From Neovahlkampfia damariscottae (Eukaryota; Heterolobosea; Selenaionea; Neovahlkampfiida; Neovahlkampfiidae), in assembly GCA_016618085.1 (NCBI GenBank), contig JABLTG010000008.1, positions 124,001 through 188,000 of the forward strand: 64,000 nt of DNA, in the 5' to 3' direction. A model generated the notes under the pieces. It ran no database searches, was not told where the DNA came from, and was given only the letters and a program-made list of their open reading frames with translations. Each line of letters starts with the position of its first letter. Positions within the stretch are counted from its first letter, which is position 1. Both the position numbers and the translations under genes were made by a program. Below, piece by piece: positions 51,701 through 61,844 of this stretch.

Positions 51701-52388
51701 CAATTTGGTCTCTTTTAAAAAGTCAAAAAGATTTTCAATTTTACCTGACTGATTTAATCCATGAAATGTATTTGTTTTTTGGTATAAATCTACAACTCAA
51801 TTCTAATTTGGTTTTGAACAAGTTTTCTTCCAAGGATTCAACATATATCTCATGATTATCCAGTGCACTTTCAGTTGAATTTATTTGATTTTCTTGGTTT
51901 CCTTTTAACATTTCAATCATTTCAGCTGGTGTAAATAGTTTACCAATATTTAGTTCAGGTATTTCACGTTTCATTTTTTGTAATTTTACTTCTCTTGTTT
52001 GCTTTTCTACTCTTTTTCTTTTTTTGGATTTGTTTGGTGTGATTTCTTCAATTTCTTTTTCTTCTTCTTCAGAATCTATTAAAATGAAATTTTGAGTTTG
52101 TAATATTTCTTCTTCTGAATCAGGTTCACACTCAGAACCTTCTTTGTTTTCAAGAATTTCTTCTGATTCAAATCCTTCCTCTGATTCTTTTTTTAATTTT
52201 TGTATATATAATATGAGTTTTTTCTTGTGTCCAGTTTTGAGAAATTTAAAATCTTCAACATCTTTTTCGTTAATTTCATTGAAGGTAGAAACTTCATCAA
52301 AACCTTCTGTTTTGAAGTCTTTTTCATATGATTGTAGGTTTAATGATATCAAAAGCTCTTGAAATTCTGTTGTTCCAGTTGTCAACAT
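48737..52388 (-). CDS. SAM - dynamin-like GTPase - filamin repeat protein
   Basis: Three exons (51745-52388, 50907-51711, 48737-50872) give 1194 residues. Residues about 5-70 form a SAM domain (LLISLNLQSYEKDFKTEGF, LKTGHKKKLILYI). A linker of about 130 acidic residues and a helical region follow. The GTPase begins near residue 420: G1 GESRVGKST, G3 DLPGLHD, G4 TSKID. This is the pattern of large GTPases like SLIP-GC/GVIN relatives. About 450 mainly helical residues come after it. The last 110 residues match a filamin-type immunoglobulin repeat (CTVDIKSLGYARIPQKFKI, GGSRFKAF, VEDQNDGTYLIPF). The protein probably assembles on membranes or actin; function unknown. CCAATCA lies about 30 bp before the start. 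Confidence 0.85.
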
Positions 52389-52519
52389 GCTCCTCTTTTG
52401 TTTTTAACAAAGAATATTTTGACCAATCAACAGTCATTACTCTTTTTAAATTTGAATTTCACATAAACTGGAGAAATATTGATTGGAAATAGAAAATACT
52501 TGGAAATAATATTTTTAAT

Positions 52520-54226
52520 CTATTCTTCATCACCAAATTCATAATTATATTTGCAATAACTTGGTTGAATTGGTGTTGCTTTTACTCCTCTACGAACTAA
52601 AGTATTACATCTAAATTCAGACAATCTTTTTGTTGCAGGTTTTAATTCATTCACTTCAATTGGTGACCACAATCTTTCAGCAATTGCAGATGTTCTTGGC
52701 CAAACTCTTTCTTCATAAACTAAGTTATCAATAACTTCTCCCCAAGCGCAACCCCAACCACCAAGAATCAAATTTTTTTCAGTTTCATTAAAGTTTTGAC
52801 CTTTGAATGGTTCATTTAAATAATAGTCCATCCAATTTTGAACCCATAAAAGTCTTCGTTGACCTCCAGGAGGAATTTGAAAATCTAAATACCAACCTGC
52901 TGATAACAATGTTTTATGACCCATTTTGACAACTTTTGAAAGATCCTTTTGTTCTTTCCAAGTGTGAACAATCACATCTTTTGGTACTGTGAATTCATTT
53001 TGTTCTAACAATAATTCTTGCCAAGCAATCATTTTTTTTCCATATTTTCTGTAAATCACTTCAAGTTTTCTTTCGAAATATGCTAAAACTTGATCAAAAT
53101 TTTGAAAATTCATTCTTCTCATGAAATCTCTGAGTGTTTTATCTTCAGCCCAACAATCTTTTCTTACTTCATCTGATTGAAAAATTAATCATTATTTGAT
53201 TTTACCTGCTCCAAAATGATAAAATTTATCAGGAAAATTGATTGTTGCTTCTTTTATTACTCCTTCAATCACATCATAAACTAATGATTTTCCAGGATGC
53301 ATTCCAATATTATTTCTGAATGGTGAACGACGAATATAATCAGGACAGGATACAGTAATATCATAACCTAAACCCCAACTCCTTGTATGTCCTTTTAAAG
53401 TTAACAAAAAATAAGAAATCAAACCAGGCATATCAAATTCTGGAATCACACGAATTCCACGATTTTTTGCAAATTCAACTACTTTTTGAACATCTTCTCT
53501 TGAGTAAATTGCTCTTTTTGAGTAGGCACCTGAAGCACTTAAATTTGGCCAATCTTTAACAACATAAGGAAATGCTTCGTCATCTACAATATGCCAATGT
53601 AAAACATTCAATTTATGATATGCCATAACTTCCAAAGTTTTGAGAATTGTCTTTAAATCTAAATAATGTCTGGATGTATCAATCATAAAACCTCTCCAAG
53701 GAAATCTAGGTTTGTCTTTGATAAAAATATTAATATTCTTCATTAAATATTGACGGTTTTCTAATTCTACAAGTTGTGAAAATGTTTCTAAACCTCTAAG
53801 AGCACCCCAAATACTTTGTGATTTCAAAAGGAATGTTTCTTTTGTAATATCAAGTGAAAGCAAATATTCTTCATTCATATCTTGGTCAAGTGATGATTCT
53901 TTTTCTTCTACTTCAATTAATAATCCTTTTACACAATTTTGACGACATGGTGTTGAAGTTGGTTTTTCAGAAGAAAAAATTATTTTTTTATACCTTGTTA
54001 TTGCTTCTGTGAGAATTTTATTTTGAATATTTGAGTTAATAGAAAAGTCTTTGTAATTTGAAATAATGTAAGTCCCATTTTGTCCAATTTGTTCAATAAA
54101 GGAAGGAAGTGGCCAAACTGGAAATTTCAAGTAATTTTCAATGTTTGAATTTGGTTTTTCCATGGATTGTTCATTGATAGCTATGGATAATGAAACTAAA
54201 AAACTAAGAAACAAGTACCACTTCAT
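52520..54226 (-). CDS. Beta-N-acetylhexosaminidase (GH20), secreted/lysosomal
   Basis: Three exons (53425-54226, 53206-53391, 52520-53172) give 546 residues, the typical length of HEXA/HEXB-like enzymes. Signal peptide MKWYLFLSFLVSLSIA; N-terminal domain from VWPLPSFIEQ; catalytic barrel from RFPWRGFMIDTSRHYL, LHWHIVDDEAFP, IPEFDMPGHTRSWG, HFGADEV (catalytic Asp-Glu; the usual motif is HxGGDE, so one Gly is Ala), VIVHTWKEQ and WGEVID near the end. It removes terminal GlcNAc or GalNAc from glycans or chitin fragments, fitting a phagotroph digesting bacteria or fungi. Both introns are 33 nt. ATTGG lies about 30 bp before the start. Confidence 0.95.
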
Positions 54227-54288
54227 GATGAATGGTAATTTTGGTGAGTTTTGATTGGTTAAAACAATTTTTTGTTTTGAAGTGTTTA

Positions 54289-56019
54289 TTAAGAAATTAG
54301 AACTATGACACAGGATAATATTATGATGATGAAACCATATGAGATATTTCCTGAACTTGATATCCAAGGATTTGATGGAACCAATGGATTTTCACCATCC
54401 AATTCAGTCACAATCAATCCAGTGACTCCATCAATAACAAGTTGATATTCCAATGAAATCTTCAAGCATCTGATGTAGTTATAATCAGTTGAATCGAATT
54501 TCTTGATTAAATTTCTCAATTCCAATGCTTTTTTCAATGCATAAATTCTTTCAATTGGAACATATTGATCTGTGCGTTCAGAAATAACTAAATTCTTCAC
54601 TTTTTGAAATATGGCATTGTTATTCATTGTACCATTGATATTTATTTCAACATTTTGTGGATTTGAATTTTTAAATTTTCCAGTTATCACAATATCCGTT
54701 CCTTCAAAAAATAATCTTTTATCCAATGAAACTGTATCATTAAAAACTAGTGAGTATCTGAAATGAACATTTTTCATCACAGGTCTCTTAATAGTTTTGA
54801 AGAATTTACTCAATTGAAGAGTCACATCCATTAATGGATGTATACGAACAGCGTATCCATAATTTTCTGCAGAAAGCACACGGAGAAATTCAAAATCCAA
54901 AGAGACACCAAAAGCTAATGAGTAAATTGAATATCCATAAATGTTATTTTGTGTAACTAAACGTATAATCTCATTTTTGGAAGTGACAGTTCCAGTATTT
55001 GGTTCTCCATCTGATAAGAAAATAATTCTCCCAATTTTCTCTTTTGAACCTTCTCCCAAAGTATTCAATGCACCGATTAACGAATCATAAATATTTGTTG
55101 CCCCACCTGCAGATTTTGAATTTACAAATGAAATTGCAGATTGTTTGTTTGCTTCTGTTGCTGCTACAACACCCGAACGCCAGTAAAAAGGAGTCACTTC
55201 GAACCCTATCACATTGAATTGAGCTGTAGGATCTAATGTATTTATGATTTTGTTAAATGCTAATTTGACATTTTCCATTGATCCTGACATTGAACCAGAG
55301 TAATCTATAACAAAAATGTTAACTGAAGGGATTGATGGCAGATGCTTTGGTGAAAATGTGTGAACGAAATATTTTGAGTTGCAATAGAATTCATCTGTTT
55401 CATTCAATGTTGAATTGATTTGATACTTGAGAGAGACGGCTGAAAATTCTGTGTGAAATAAAGTGGCTTGTTTCAAACTATTTTCATGAATAAGTGAAAT
55501 ATTTTGTGGATTAATCAAAGTGATAATACTTGAAGGTTCATATATTGAAATGTTTCTTTGAAAAAAATCAGGTTTTTGAAGTGTGTTGATCATGAAATTC
55601 AAGTTGTAAAAATTCTCTTCCAAAGGAATGATGTATTCATAAGTGACCTTGAGAATAGTTTCAATGTTTGGACGAAGAGCGATTTGCAAAACATATTCTC
55701 TACCTGAATTAGTGATTATAGATCCAGATTTTCCCTTGGAAACTGTTTCATTGAATTTTATTTGAGCTGATTTCAAATCAACAACTTTACCATAAAATTC
55801 GATTCCTCCAACAGTTAGCATTAAAGCAGTAAATGTAGCTGTGTCAGGTAATGGGAATTTAAAGAGAAATGTTTCATTTTTTGTTGAAATGAATTTTGCT
55901 TCTACTATGGTTCTTTCGAAATGATTTTTGATGTCATGTTTGAGTTTCAATTCTTTAAAGCTTGAAGATAAAACCAGTAAAGGAATGAATAAAATGAGTG
56001 ATAATAGTGTGGTCTTCAT
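54289..56019 (-). CDS. VIT and vWA domain surface protein (ITIH-like), likely GPI-anchored
   Basis: A single exon of 576 residues. Signal peptide MKTTLLSLILFIPLLVLSS. Residues about 20-150 form a VIT domain (FFERTIVEAKF-like strand pair, ELKLKHDIKNHFERTIVEA, SGREYVLQIALRP). Residues about 230-410 are a vWA domain with an intact MIDAS motif (VIDYSGSMSGSM, GATNIYDSL, FLSDGEPNTG). Many N-x-S/T sites are present. The C terminus is a hydrophobic stretch right at the end (YGFIIIILSCVIVLIS) after a Ser/Gly-rich ISSSGN, which is a GPI-attachment style signal. A role in adhesion or matrix binding is inference. CCAATAAA lies about 32 bp before the start. Confidence 0.9.
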   Translation of the reverse strand: MKTTLLSLILFIPLLVLSSSFKELKLKHDIKNHFERTIVEAKFISTKNETFLFKFPLPDTATFTALMLTVGGIEFYGKVVDLKSAQIKFNETVSKGKSGSIITNSGREYVLQIALRPNIETILKVTYEYIIPLEENFYNLNFMINTLQKPDFFQRNISIYEPSSIITLINPQNISLIHENSLKQATLFHTEFSAVSLKYQINSTLNETDEFYCNSKYFVHTFSPKHLPSIPSVNIFVIDYSGSMSGSMENVKLAFNKIINTLDPTAQFNVIGFEVTPFYWRSGVVAATEANKQSAISFVNSKSAGGATNIYDSLIGALNTLGEGSKEKIGRIIFLSDGEPNTGTVTSKNEIIRLVTQNNIYGYSIYSLAFGVSLDFEFLRVLSAENYGYAVRIHPLMDVTLQLSKFFKTIKRPVMKNVHFRYSLVFNDTVSLDKRLFFEGTDIVITGKFKNSNPQNVEININGTMNNNAIFQKVKNLVISERTDQYVPIERIYALKKALELRNLIKKFDSTDYNYIRCLKISLEYQLVIDGVTGLIVTELDGENPLVPSNPWISSSGNISYGFIIIILSCVIVLIS

Positions 56020-56408
56020 ATTTTTTGTATTTGTCTACAATTGAAAAAATGAACCAATAAAAATAATGTCTGAAGGTTTGACGTTGCAATTTTCAACGTT
56101 CATCATTTTAAAAAAATTAAAGTTGATTCACAGTAGGTTTTGTTGAAATTCTGAATATATTTTTGTGAAATTTAAATTGATTTCTTCATAATTGCACAGA
56201 AAAAGTCGGTGATTTATCCGCAAGTCCATCACTCATGCCTAATAATGTTTATTAATGGGTGTCCTTTGAATCTAAATTTCTTCTAGTTTCTATTTTTCTG
56301 TAACTATGTTGGTCAATTTTAACAATTCGGAGTTCTTTTGTTCTTCCAATTTTTCACTTAGCTTGTTGTTTGAATTCATTTTCATCATCCAATTAAAACA
56401 CTCTTCAG
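56020..56408. other. Intergenic space, 389 bp
   Basis: This divergent gap holds CCAAT elements near both starts (about 56051 and 56386). Between about 56195 and 56265 there is a patch richer in G and C with a short GTGAT/ATCAC inverted repeat that does not code for protein and has no RNA family mark I recognise. No further gene was seen. Confidence 0.4.
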
Positions 56409-57206
56409 ATGAAAAACCAAAAGGATGAAGTGAAAGAAAAAAATAAAATCGAAAAACCAAAGAAAATTGAAAAAGAAACTTCAGAACCAGGTTTCTCAAT
56501 ATTTGTTGGAAATTTAAATTTAAAAAAAAAAACAAAAAAAAAAGATTTTATGAATCACTTCAAAGATTGTGGTGAAATAACAAAAATTGAAGTTGAAAAA
56601 AAAAAAGATGTAAAAACTATCAAAAATTGAATAAAAAAGGTTTTCACAGGTAAAGCTGTTGTGCATTTTACAACAATGGAATCGGTAAAAAAGGCGGTAA
56701 AATTAACCAATACAAAATTGAATGGAAAAAAAATTAGAGTTGATGCAAATGTTGAAGGATCTAAAAAAATTATAAAAAATTTGAAAAAAAATCAAATTAT
56801 TGAACATATGATTCATGTTTCAAATTTTACATTTGAAACTACCAGATTTGAACTTGAAGATTTATTCAATCAAGTCGGAAAGATTATTTCGATCAATATG
56901 CCTGCAAATAAGAATGGAAGAGTAATTTAATAGTTTATATTTTAAATGAAATAGCCATCTGGATCTGCATTTATTGAATTTGAGGAAACTTCATCAGTTG
57001 AAAAAGCAATTCAAACATTTGATGGAAAAAAATTAAATGGAAGAAAATTATTTGTTAGAAAAAAATTAAACAAAAATTTGAAAAAAGAAGAAAAAAATTT
57101 TGATAAAAAATCGAATGGAGGAGATTTTCAAAAAAATGAAAATTTTGAGAAAAAGAGAAAAAGAGATGACGGAAATTCATTTAAAAATAAAAAAAAGAAA
57201 TTTTAA
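56409..57206 (+). CDS. Two-RRM RNA-binding protein (RBM34/Nop12-like)
   Basis: Exons 56409-56609, 56650-56921 and 56955-57206. RRM1 has RNP2 SIFVGNLN and RNP1 GKAVVHFTTM, split by the first intron; RRM2 has IHVSNFTFETTRFELEDLF and GSAFIEFEETSSVEKAI. A Lys-rich C-terminal tail (KKRKRDD, NKKKKF) suggests nucleolar location. Two RRMs with Lys-rich flanks fit RBM34/Nop12-type ribosome biogenesis factors. Exon 1 to exon 2 does not close in phase (total length lacks a multiple of three). Exon 1 has runs of 10-12 A, so a one-base length error there is the simplest explanation. CCAATTA lies 20 bp before the start. Confidence 0.75.
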
Positions 57207-57283
57207 ATTCATCGTTCTATTTTTAAATTTTTTTATCCAATTATTTTACGTTTTGTGTAGTTGTGGTTGTGTAGTTCAACAAA

Positions 57284-58085
57284 ATGTCCAAGGCATCAAT
57301 ATTTGATTCTATCTCTGGTAATTCACCTAATAGAGATATTTTGGAGGATTTTTATAAAGAGGAGAATTTGGAAGAAGACTTTGAAACAAAATTAAAATTG
57401 TCAAATGAATTCATATCAAAATACTCAAAATCCGAGATTAATACAGAAGAAATAAGTTAAAAAAATTAAATTACTAATACATAAATTAGAATTAAATTCT
57501 TGTAAAATTGAAAAATATCCACAAAACAAACCAGAAAAAACACTTGTTTTTTTTTACGATAAACTAGAGTCTATAAATCACTTGATACAAAGTTTATACG
57601 AGCAGAAATATGAAATATTATATATTGACATTTCAAAAATTGATAAAAATCAACTATCTGAAATTCAAATTTTTTTACAACATCACAACGAAAACTTGAC
57701 TGTAAAAATAGAAAACAAAGAATCTAAAATTTTTTTCAAGTTGATCAGTATATGTGATGGATGTGAATATTTATTCAATATAATCTCTGGAAATACGTTT
57801 AAAATTCATTCAATTATTTTAATCTCAGCTGTTTTCTCCAAGGAAGAATTGAATTTTGAAAAATTTAATATTCCAGTACTGTTAATTCATGGTAAAGAAG
57901 ATTTAAAATCAAGTTGGAAAAATGTCACAAATTTTTATAATTCAATTTTGTCAGAGTTGAAAAGTGTCAAACTTTATTCGAATGCTTCTGATTTGTTGTT
58001 TGAAGAATATTGTACAAAAGATTTAGTTGATGAAATTATTCAATGGTTAGATGAATTGAATGAAAAATTGGAATTATTGAATTAA
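57284..58085 (+). CDS. Degenerate alpha/beta-hydrolase-like protein
   Basis: Two exons (57284-57455, 57490-58085) give 255 residues. The N-terminal 55 residues are acidic. The core alternates strands and helices with KTLVFFYDKLESINHLIQSL, YEILYIDISKI, a position equivalent to the nucleophile elbow reading ISICDGCEY, and IPVLLIHGKEDL, the strand with the acid residue of the alpha/beta-hydrolase fold. The GxSxG is not conserved and no catalytic His is clear, so it may be non-enzymatic. CCAATTA lies about 45 bp upstream of the start. Confidence 0.5.
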
Positions 58086-58157
58086 AAAAGGTTCGAAAAT
58101 AAACTGTTTATTCGTCCAATCAAATCCATTTCTGGTTATTCACTGTTTGTTGAAGCA

Positions 58158-58533
58158 ATGTCATCACATGTGAGTTATTTTATTGGAATTAACAGTTTTT
58201 TTTTAACAGCCAAATTATAAAGTAATAGATCCACTTGTTGAAAAAATTGTCAAAGAATGCAAAGAAAAAAAATTGAATGTTTTCAACTCTCTGTTACCAT
58301 TAGAAAACATATTTATTTCACTCACTAAAGAAGATTCTAAAAAGAACTTTGATGAAACTAAAATGAAATCATTGTTTGAAAAAATTCCATATTCAGAAGA
58401 CCTTATAAAATTGGCTGGGTTTGAAAAAGTTGAAAATTCATTCATTTTACCTGATAATATCCCAAGTTTTGTTTTACATTCATTTTTAGATTCCATAAGA
58501 GAAAATGTAAACCACCTTTTTTTTGAAAATTAA
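58158..58533 (+). CDS. PUB-domain-like protein, 111 aa
   Basis: A 12-nt first coding exon (58158-58169, coding MSSH) and exon 2 (58210-58533), separated by a 40-nt intron. The protein pattern IVKECKEKKLNVFNSLLPL ... YSEDLIKLAGFEKVENSFIL resembles the PUB domain of PNGase/UBXD1 type adaptors that bind p97/Cdc48. The match is by eye and moderate. CCAATCA at about 58114 supports the start. The stop is only 10 bp from the start codon of the MAP kinase gene, so the next promoter must lie inside this gene or the two are co-transcribed. Confidence 0.5.
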
Positions 58534-58543
58534 ATTTTAAAAG

Positions 58544-59912
58544 ATGTATCAAAAACCAAAACTACATAAAGGTAAAAAACAAAATTTTGTTTTACAAAGA
58601 AAAAGTTAAAATTGGTGATCAAATTTTTAAAGTTTCAACAAGATACGAAATTAAAAAAACATTGGGAAAAGGTGCTTATGGTATTGTTGTAGAAGCTTTT
58701 GATAAAGTTCAACAAAAAAGAGTTGCCATTAAAAAAATTTTAAATACTTTTGAAAACGGAAAGACTTATCAAAAACGTATTTTGAGAGAAATTAAAGTCA
58801 TGAAACATTTCAGGTAAAAAAAAAACAATTAAAAAGAAAACAGAAACGTTGAAGGAGTAAACAAAAAATGAATTTTTTTTAACATTCTTTGAAAGTTGAT
58901 TTCACTTGATAACCTTGTTCCACCAGAAAGTTTTGAAGATTTTGAAGATATTGTACGTGATAGATTTCTTTTTTTTTAATTTTTTTCTTGTTAGTATATT
59001 GTAATGGATCTTATGGATGGAGATTTAAGAGGTTTAATTAGAAATCCGCAACAAGCTTTGACAGATGATAATATTCAATACTTTTTGTATCAATTACTAT
59101 TAGGTGTTCATAAAATTCATTCAGCGAATGTTCTCCATAGAGACTTGGTAAAAAAAAAAAAAATTAACAGTTTGAATAGAAACCAAGCAATATATTACTC
59201 AATGCTGAAATGGATCTTTGCATTTGTGATTTTGGTTTATCCAGAGGAATTGGTAACAAAATTATTTTTTTACCATTTCATTTTTTTAGACGCGGAAGAC
59301 CCAACACAATCAACTTTATACGTCGCAACAAGATGGTACCGTGCACCTGAATTATTACTTCAATATCCAAAATCATCAAAATCAATTGATTTATGGTCAG
59401 TTGGTTGTATTTTTGGAGAATTACTTCAAGAAGGTTCAAGACGACCTCTATTTCCAGGTCAAAACTATTTGAAACAAATTGATTTAATTCTTGATCGTTT
59501 AGGAACACCAAAAGAAGAAGAAATGAAAGGAAGTGAAAAAGCCTTAAAATATCTCAAAGGATTACCTTTGAAATTAAAAAAAAAATGGGAAAATAAATTT
59601 CCAAAAGCCAATCCAATTGCAATTGACCTTTTAGAAAAATTATTAAAATTTGATCCAGCTCAAAGAATTACAGCAGAAGAAGCATTAAAACATGAATATT
59701 TGAGCAAAATTTATGATGAAGAAGATCTTATTGATATTGATCCATTTGAATATCAATTTGATGATTCTATTGATTTAGATGCTGATAAAGATGCAATTAA
59801 AAAATTAATTTTTGAAGAAATTGTTGAATTTAATAAAAAATATAATCACATTTTTGGTGATGCAAAATTTGATGATGATGAAGAAATGATTGTCATTGAA
59901 GAATTGAAATAA
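58544..59912 (+). CDS. MAP kinase (ERK-like) with TLY activation loop
   Basis: Seven exons (58544-58571, 58600-58813, 58844-58856, 58896-58952, 58995-59147, 59180-59252, 59290-59912) give 386 residues. Motifs: GKGAYGIV, RVAIKKI, VLHRDLKPSNILLN, CDFGLSRG, VATRWYRAPELLL, SIDLWSVGCIFGELL, and PLFPGQNYLKQIDLIL. The TxY dual-phosphorylation site just before VATRWYRAPE is TLY, in place of TEY or TDY. Exon 3 is a 13-nt microexon coding NVEG. The C-terminal tail is acidic and could be a docking site. No CCAAT element lies directly upstream, since the previous stop is 10 bp away. MAP kinases are activated by MAPKK; the stimulus is unknown. Confidence 0.92.
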
Positions 59913-60103
59913 AATTAAATTTTAAAATTAGAACATAAATGAATCCGATCAAAATGTATGGTTGTTCAAAGAAAAATGAACTCTTGATTTTTTGATTCCA
60001 CCATTCATTATTCATGGAGTGATGTGGAGTGAAACAATTGGATAAAAAAACTCCATTTCTATTTATAATTTAATTGGTTGTTGAGGTTCCAAAAATAAAA
60101 AAC

Positions 60104-61378
60104 ATGAGAAAGAGAGGAGCTCCATTGTCTCAAAAACAATCACTGAAATCATATGGTTCAACTTCATCCTATGGAAGCAATTCATCATCAGAAAGTAAGA
60201 GTTATAATCAAAAATCGGAGATTTACAATTCAACTCAAAATTCAGTCGAAATTGAAACAAATAATGGATCATATAACCACTATCAATCTTCTTCATTATC
60301 AGATAATCACATAGGAACAGTTAAAAACAATTATTATGATCAAGTTCGAAGACAACAACAAGAAGAAAATTCCTTCTGGAAAGTTTTGCAAGACATGCTG
60401 GCGTATATTTATGAAAGCATTGGAGCTAATCAAAATCCAAATGATGTTACAATTACTCAACAAAATACAAACTCAAATACTTCCAATTATCCTGAAATTG
60501 AGCATTACATTGATGAAGAATCATTGTAAAAGAAAAAACTTTATTAACAAAAATAGAGCAAAATTAGAAAAATTTAAAACATATATCACTTTGAATTATG
60601 ATTCAAAAGATGAAGAACATGAAGCTCTATTGGCAGAATTATGGAAATTATCATCAAATGAAGAATTAGAAAGTAGAATTTGTAATCAATGGAAAACAAT
60701 TGGATTTCAAGGTAAAGATCCTGCAACTGATTTTCGTGGAGTTGGTGTTTTTGGATTATACAATTTACTTTTCTTTGCAAAAAATTATCCGAAAAAATAT
60801 TCTTCCATGTTAGTCAAAACAAAAAAAAATACACACATGTCCTATCCATTTGGTAAAAAAAAAAAAAGTAATTAAATTTCATAGCTATTGCTGGATTTAA
60901 TATAACAATGATGTTATTTGATATTTTAGGTTTTGGATTTCAAGCAAATAAATCAAAAAATAATGAAGCTAAAAAAAACTTTATTGAATTGATAACAAAA
61001 AATATGAAGAAATTTGATCAATCTACATGGTTTAATATCTTAGAAACTGAAGAAATTGAAACAACACCAAAAGAATCAAAAGAAGATTTTTTATTGGATT
61101 TTGAAGAGTTCAAGAAACCAACAATAAAAGAAAAAAAATCATCAAAAAAAAATGTAAAAACAGAAGAAAAGAAAAAGAGAAAAAAGAAAAAATCATCAAT
61201 TTTTGAAGAAATTTATGTTGCTAGTTTTATTGTTCTTGATGAAGAATGGTATGCTTTGAACGCAACTTATTTTTCATTTCCAAAAGTAATGGAAAATACA
61301 AGAAAGAGAGTTGAAGACTTATTGGAAAATAGATTTGAATCATATGAAGATGTCGTAAATTATATCAAAAAAAAATAA
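60104..61378 (+). CDS. ELMO-domain protein
   Basis: Three exons (60104-60525, 60557-60852, 60885-61378) give 403 residues. The N terminus is Ser/Asn/Gln-rich (about 95 residues). The ELMO (CED-12) domain spans about 100-290 with the signature LAELWKLSSNEELESRICNQ then WKTIGFQGKDPATDFRGVGV and GLYNLLFFAKNYP. A Lys-rich insert separates it from a C-terminal segment (SIFEEIYVASFIVLDEEWYA). ELMO domains work with DOCK-type exchange factors in Rac signalling during engulfment and movement, or as Arl GAPs (family knowledge). Which applies is not known. ATTGG lies about 30 bp upstream. Confidence 0.92.
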
Positions 61379-61536
61379 ATTTTCGAGTCCACATTATGTT
61401 GGATGTGTAGAATCTACTGTTGCACATGACCAAATTCAAATGGTTTAACCAAAAACCAACATTGCAATCCAAGAATCAGTTTGAAAATGAAATGGTGAAT
61501 TTTTGATGTAAAACAAATCTTCCATGTTATTCTTTC

Positions 61537-61654
61537 GCTTACGGCCATACTTAGGAGAATACACCGCATCCCGTCCGATTTGCGAAGTTAAACTCCTACA
61601 GGCTCTCCTAGTACTAGGGTGGGAGACCACCTGGGAACCGGGAGTGTTGTAAGC
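61537..61654 (+). rRNA. 5S ribosomal RNA
   Basis: 118 nt with helix I formed by GCTTACGG at the 5' end and the 3' GTTGTAAGC, and the conserved internal promoter/loop sequences: CCATACTTAG, CGCATCCCGTCCGAT, GAAGTTAAACTCCT, AGTACTAGGGTGGGAGACC and CCTGGGAACCGGG. A run of seven T follows directly (Pol III terminator). It lies alone here, not in a visible tandem array, 190 bp before the RNase P RNA gene on the same strand. Confidence 0.98.
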
Positions 61655-61661
61655 TTTTTTT
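61655..61661 (+). terminator. Pol III terminator of 5S rRNA
   Basis: Seven consecutive T immediately after the 3' strand of helix I. Confidence 0.85.
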
Positions 61662-61844
61662 AGTTTTTCATGATGTTTGGCATGCAAATCGGTTTCTTGA
61701 ATCTAATAAAGCTACATTTATCACTTAACTGAAAGATTTGTTGAACAAAGAGTTGATTGATCCTTTTTTTAAATTTCCATTTTCCCATAATCATTATTTC
61801 CTTATTTGATACATGTTTTTTGTTGAAGCACTTTGAGAATTATT

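Noticed and set aside
61445-61687. Minus-strand open frame of 80 codons
   Set aside because: It is the antisense of the 5S rRNA gene; the rRNA match explains the sequence.
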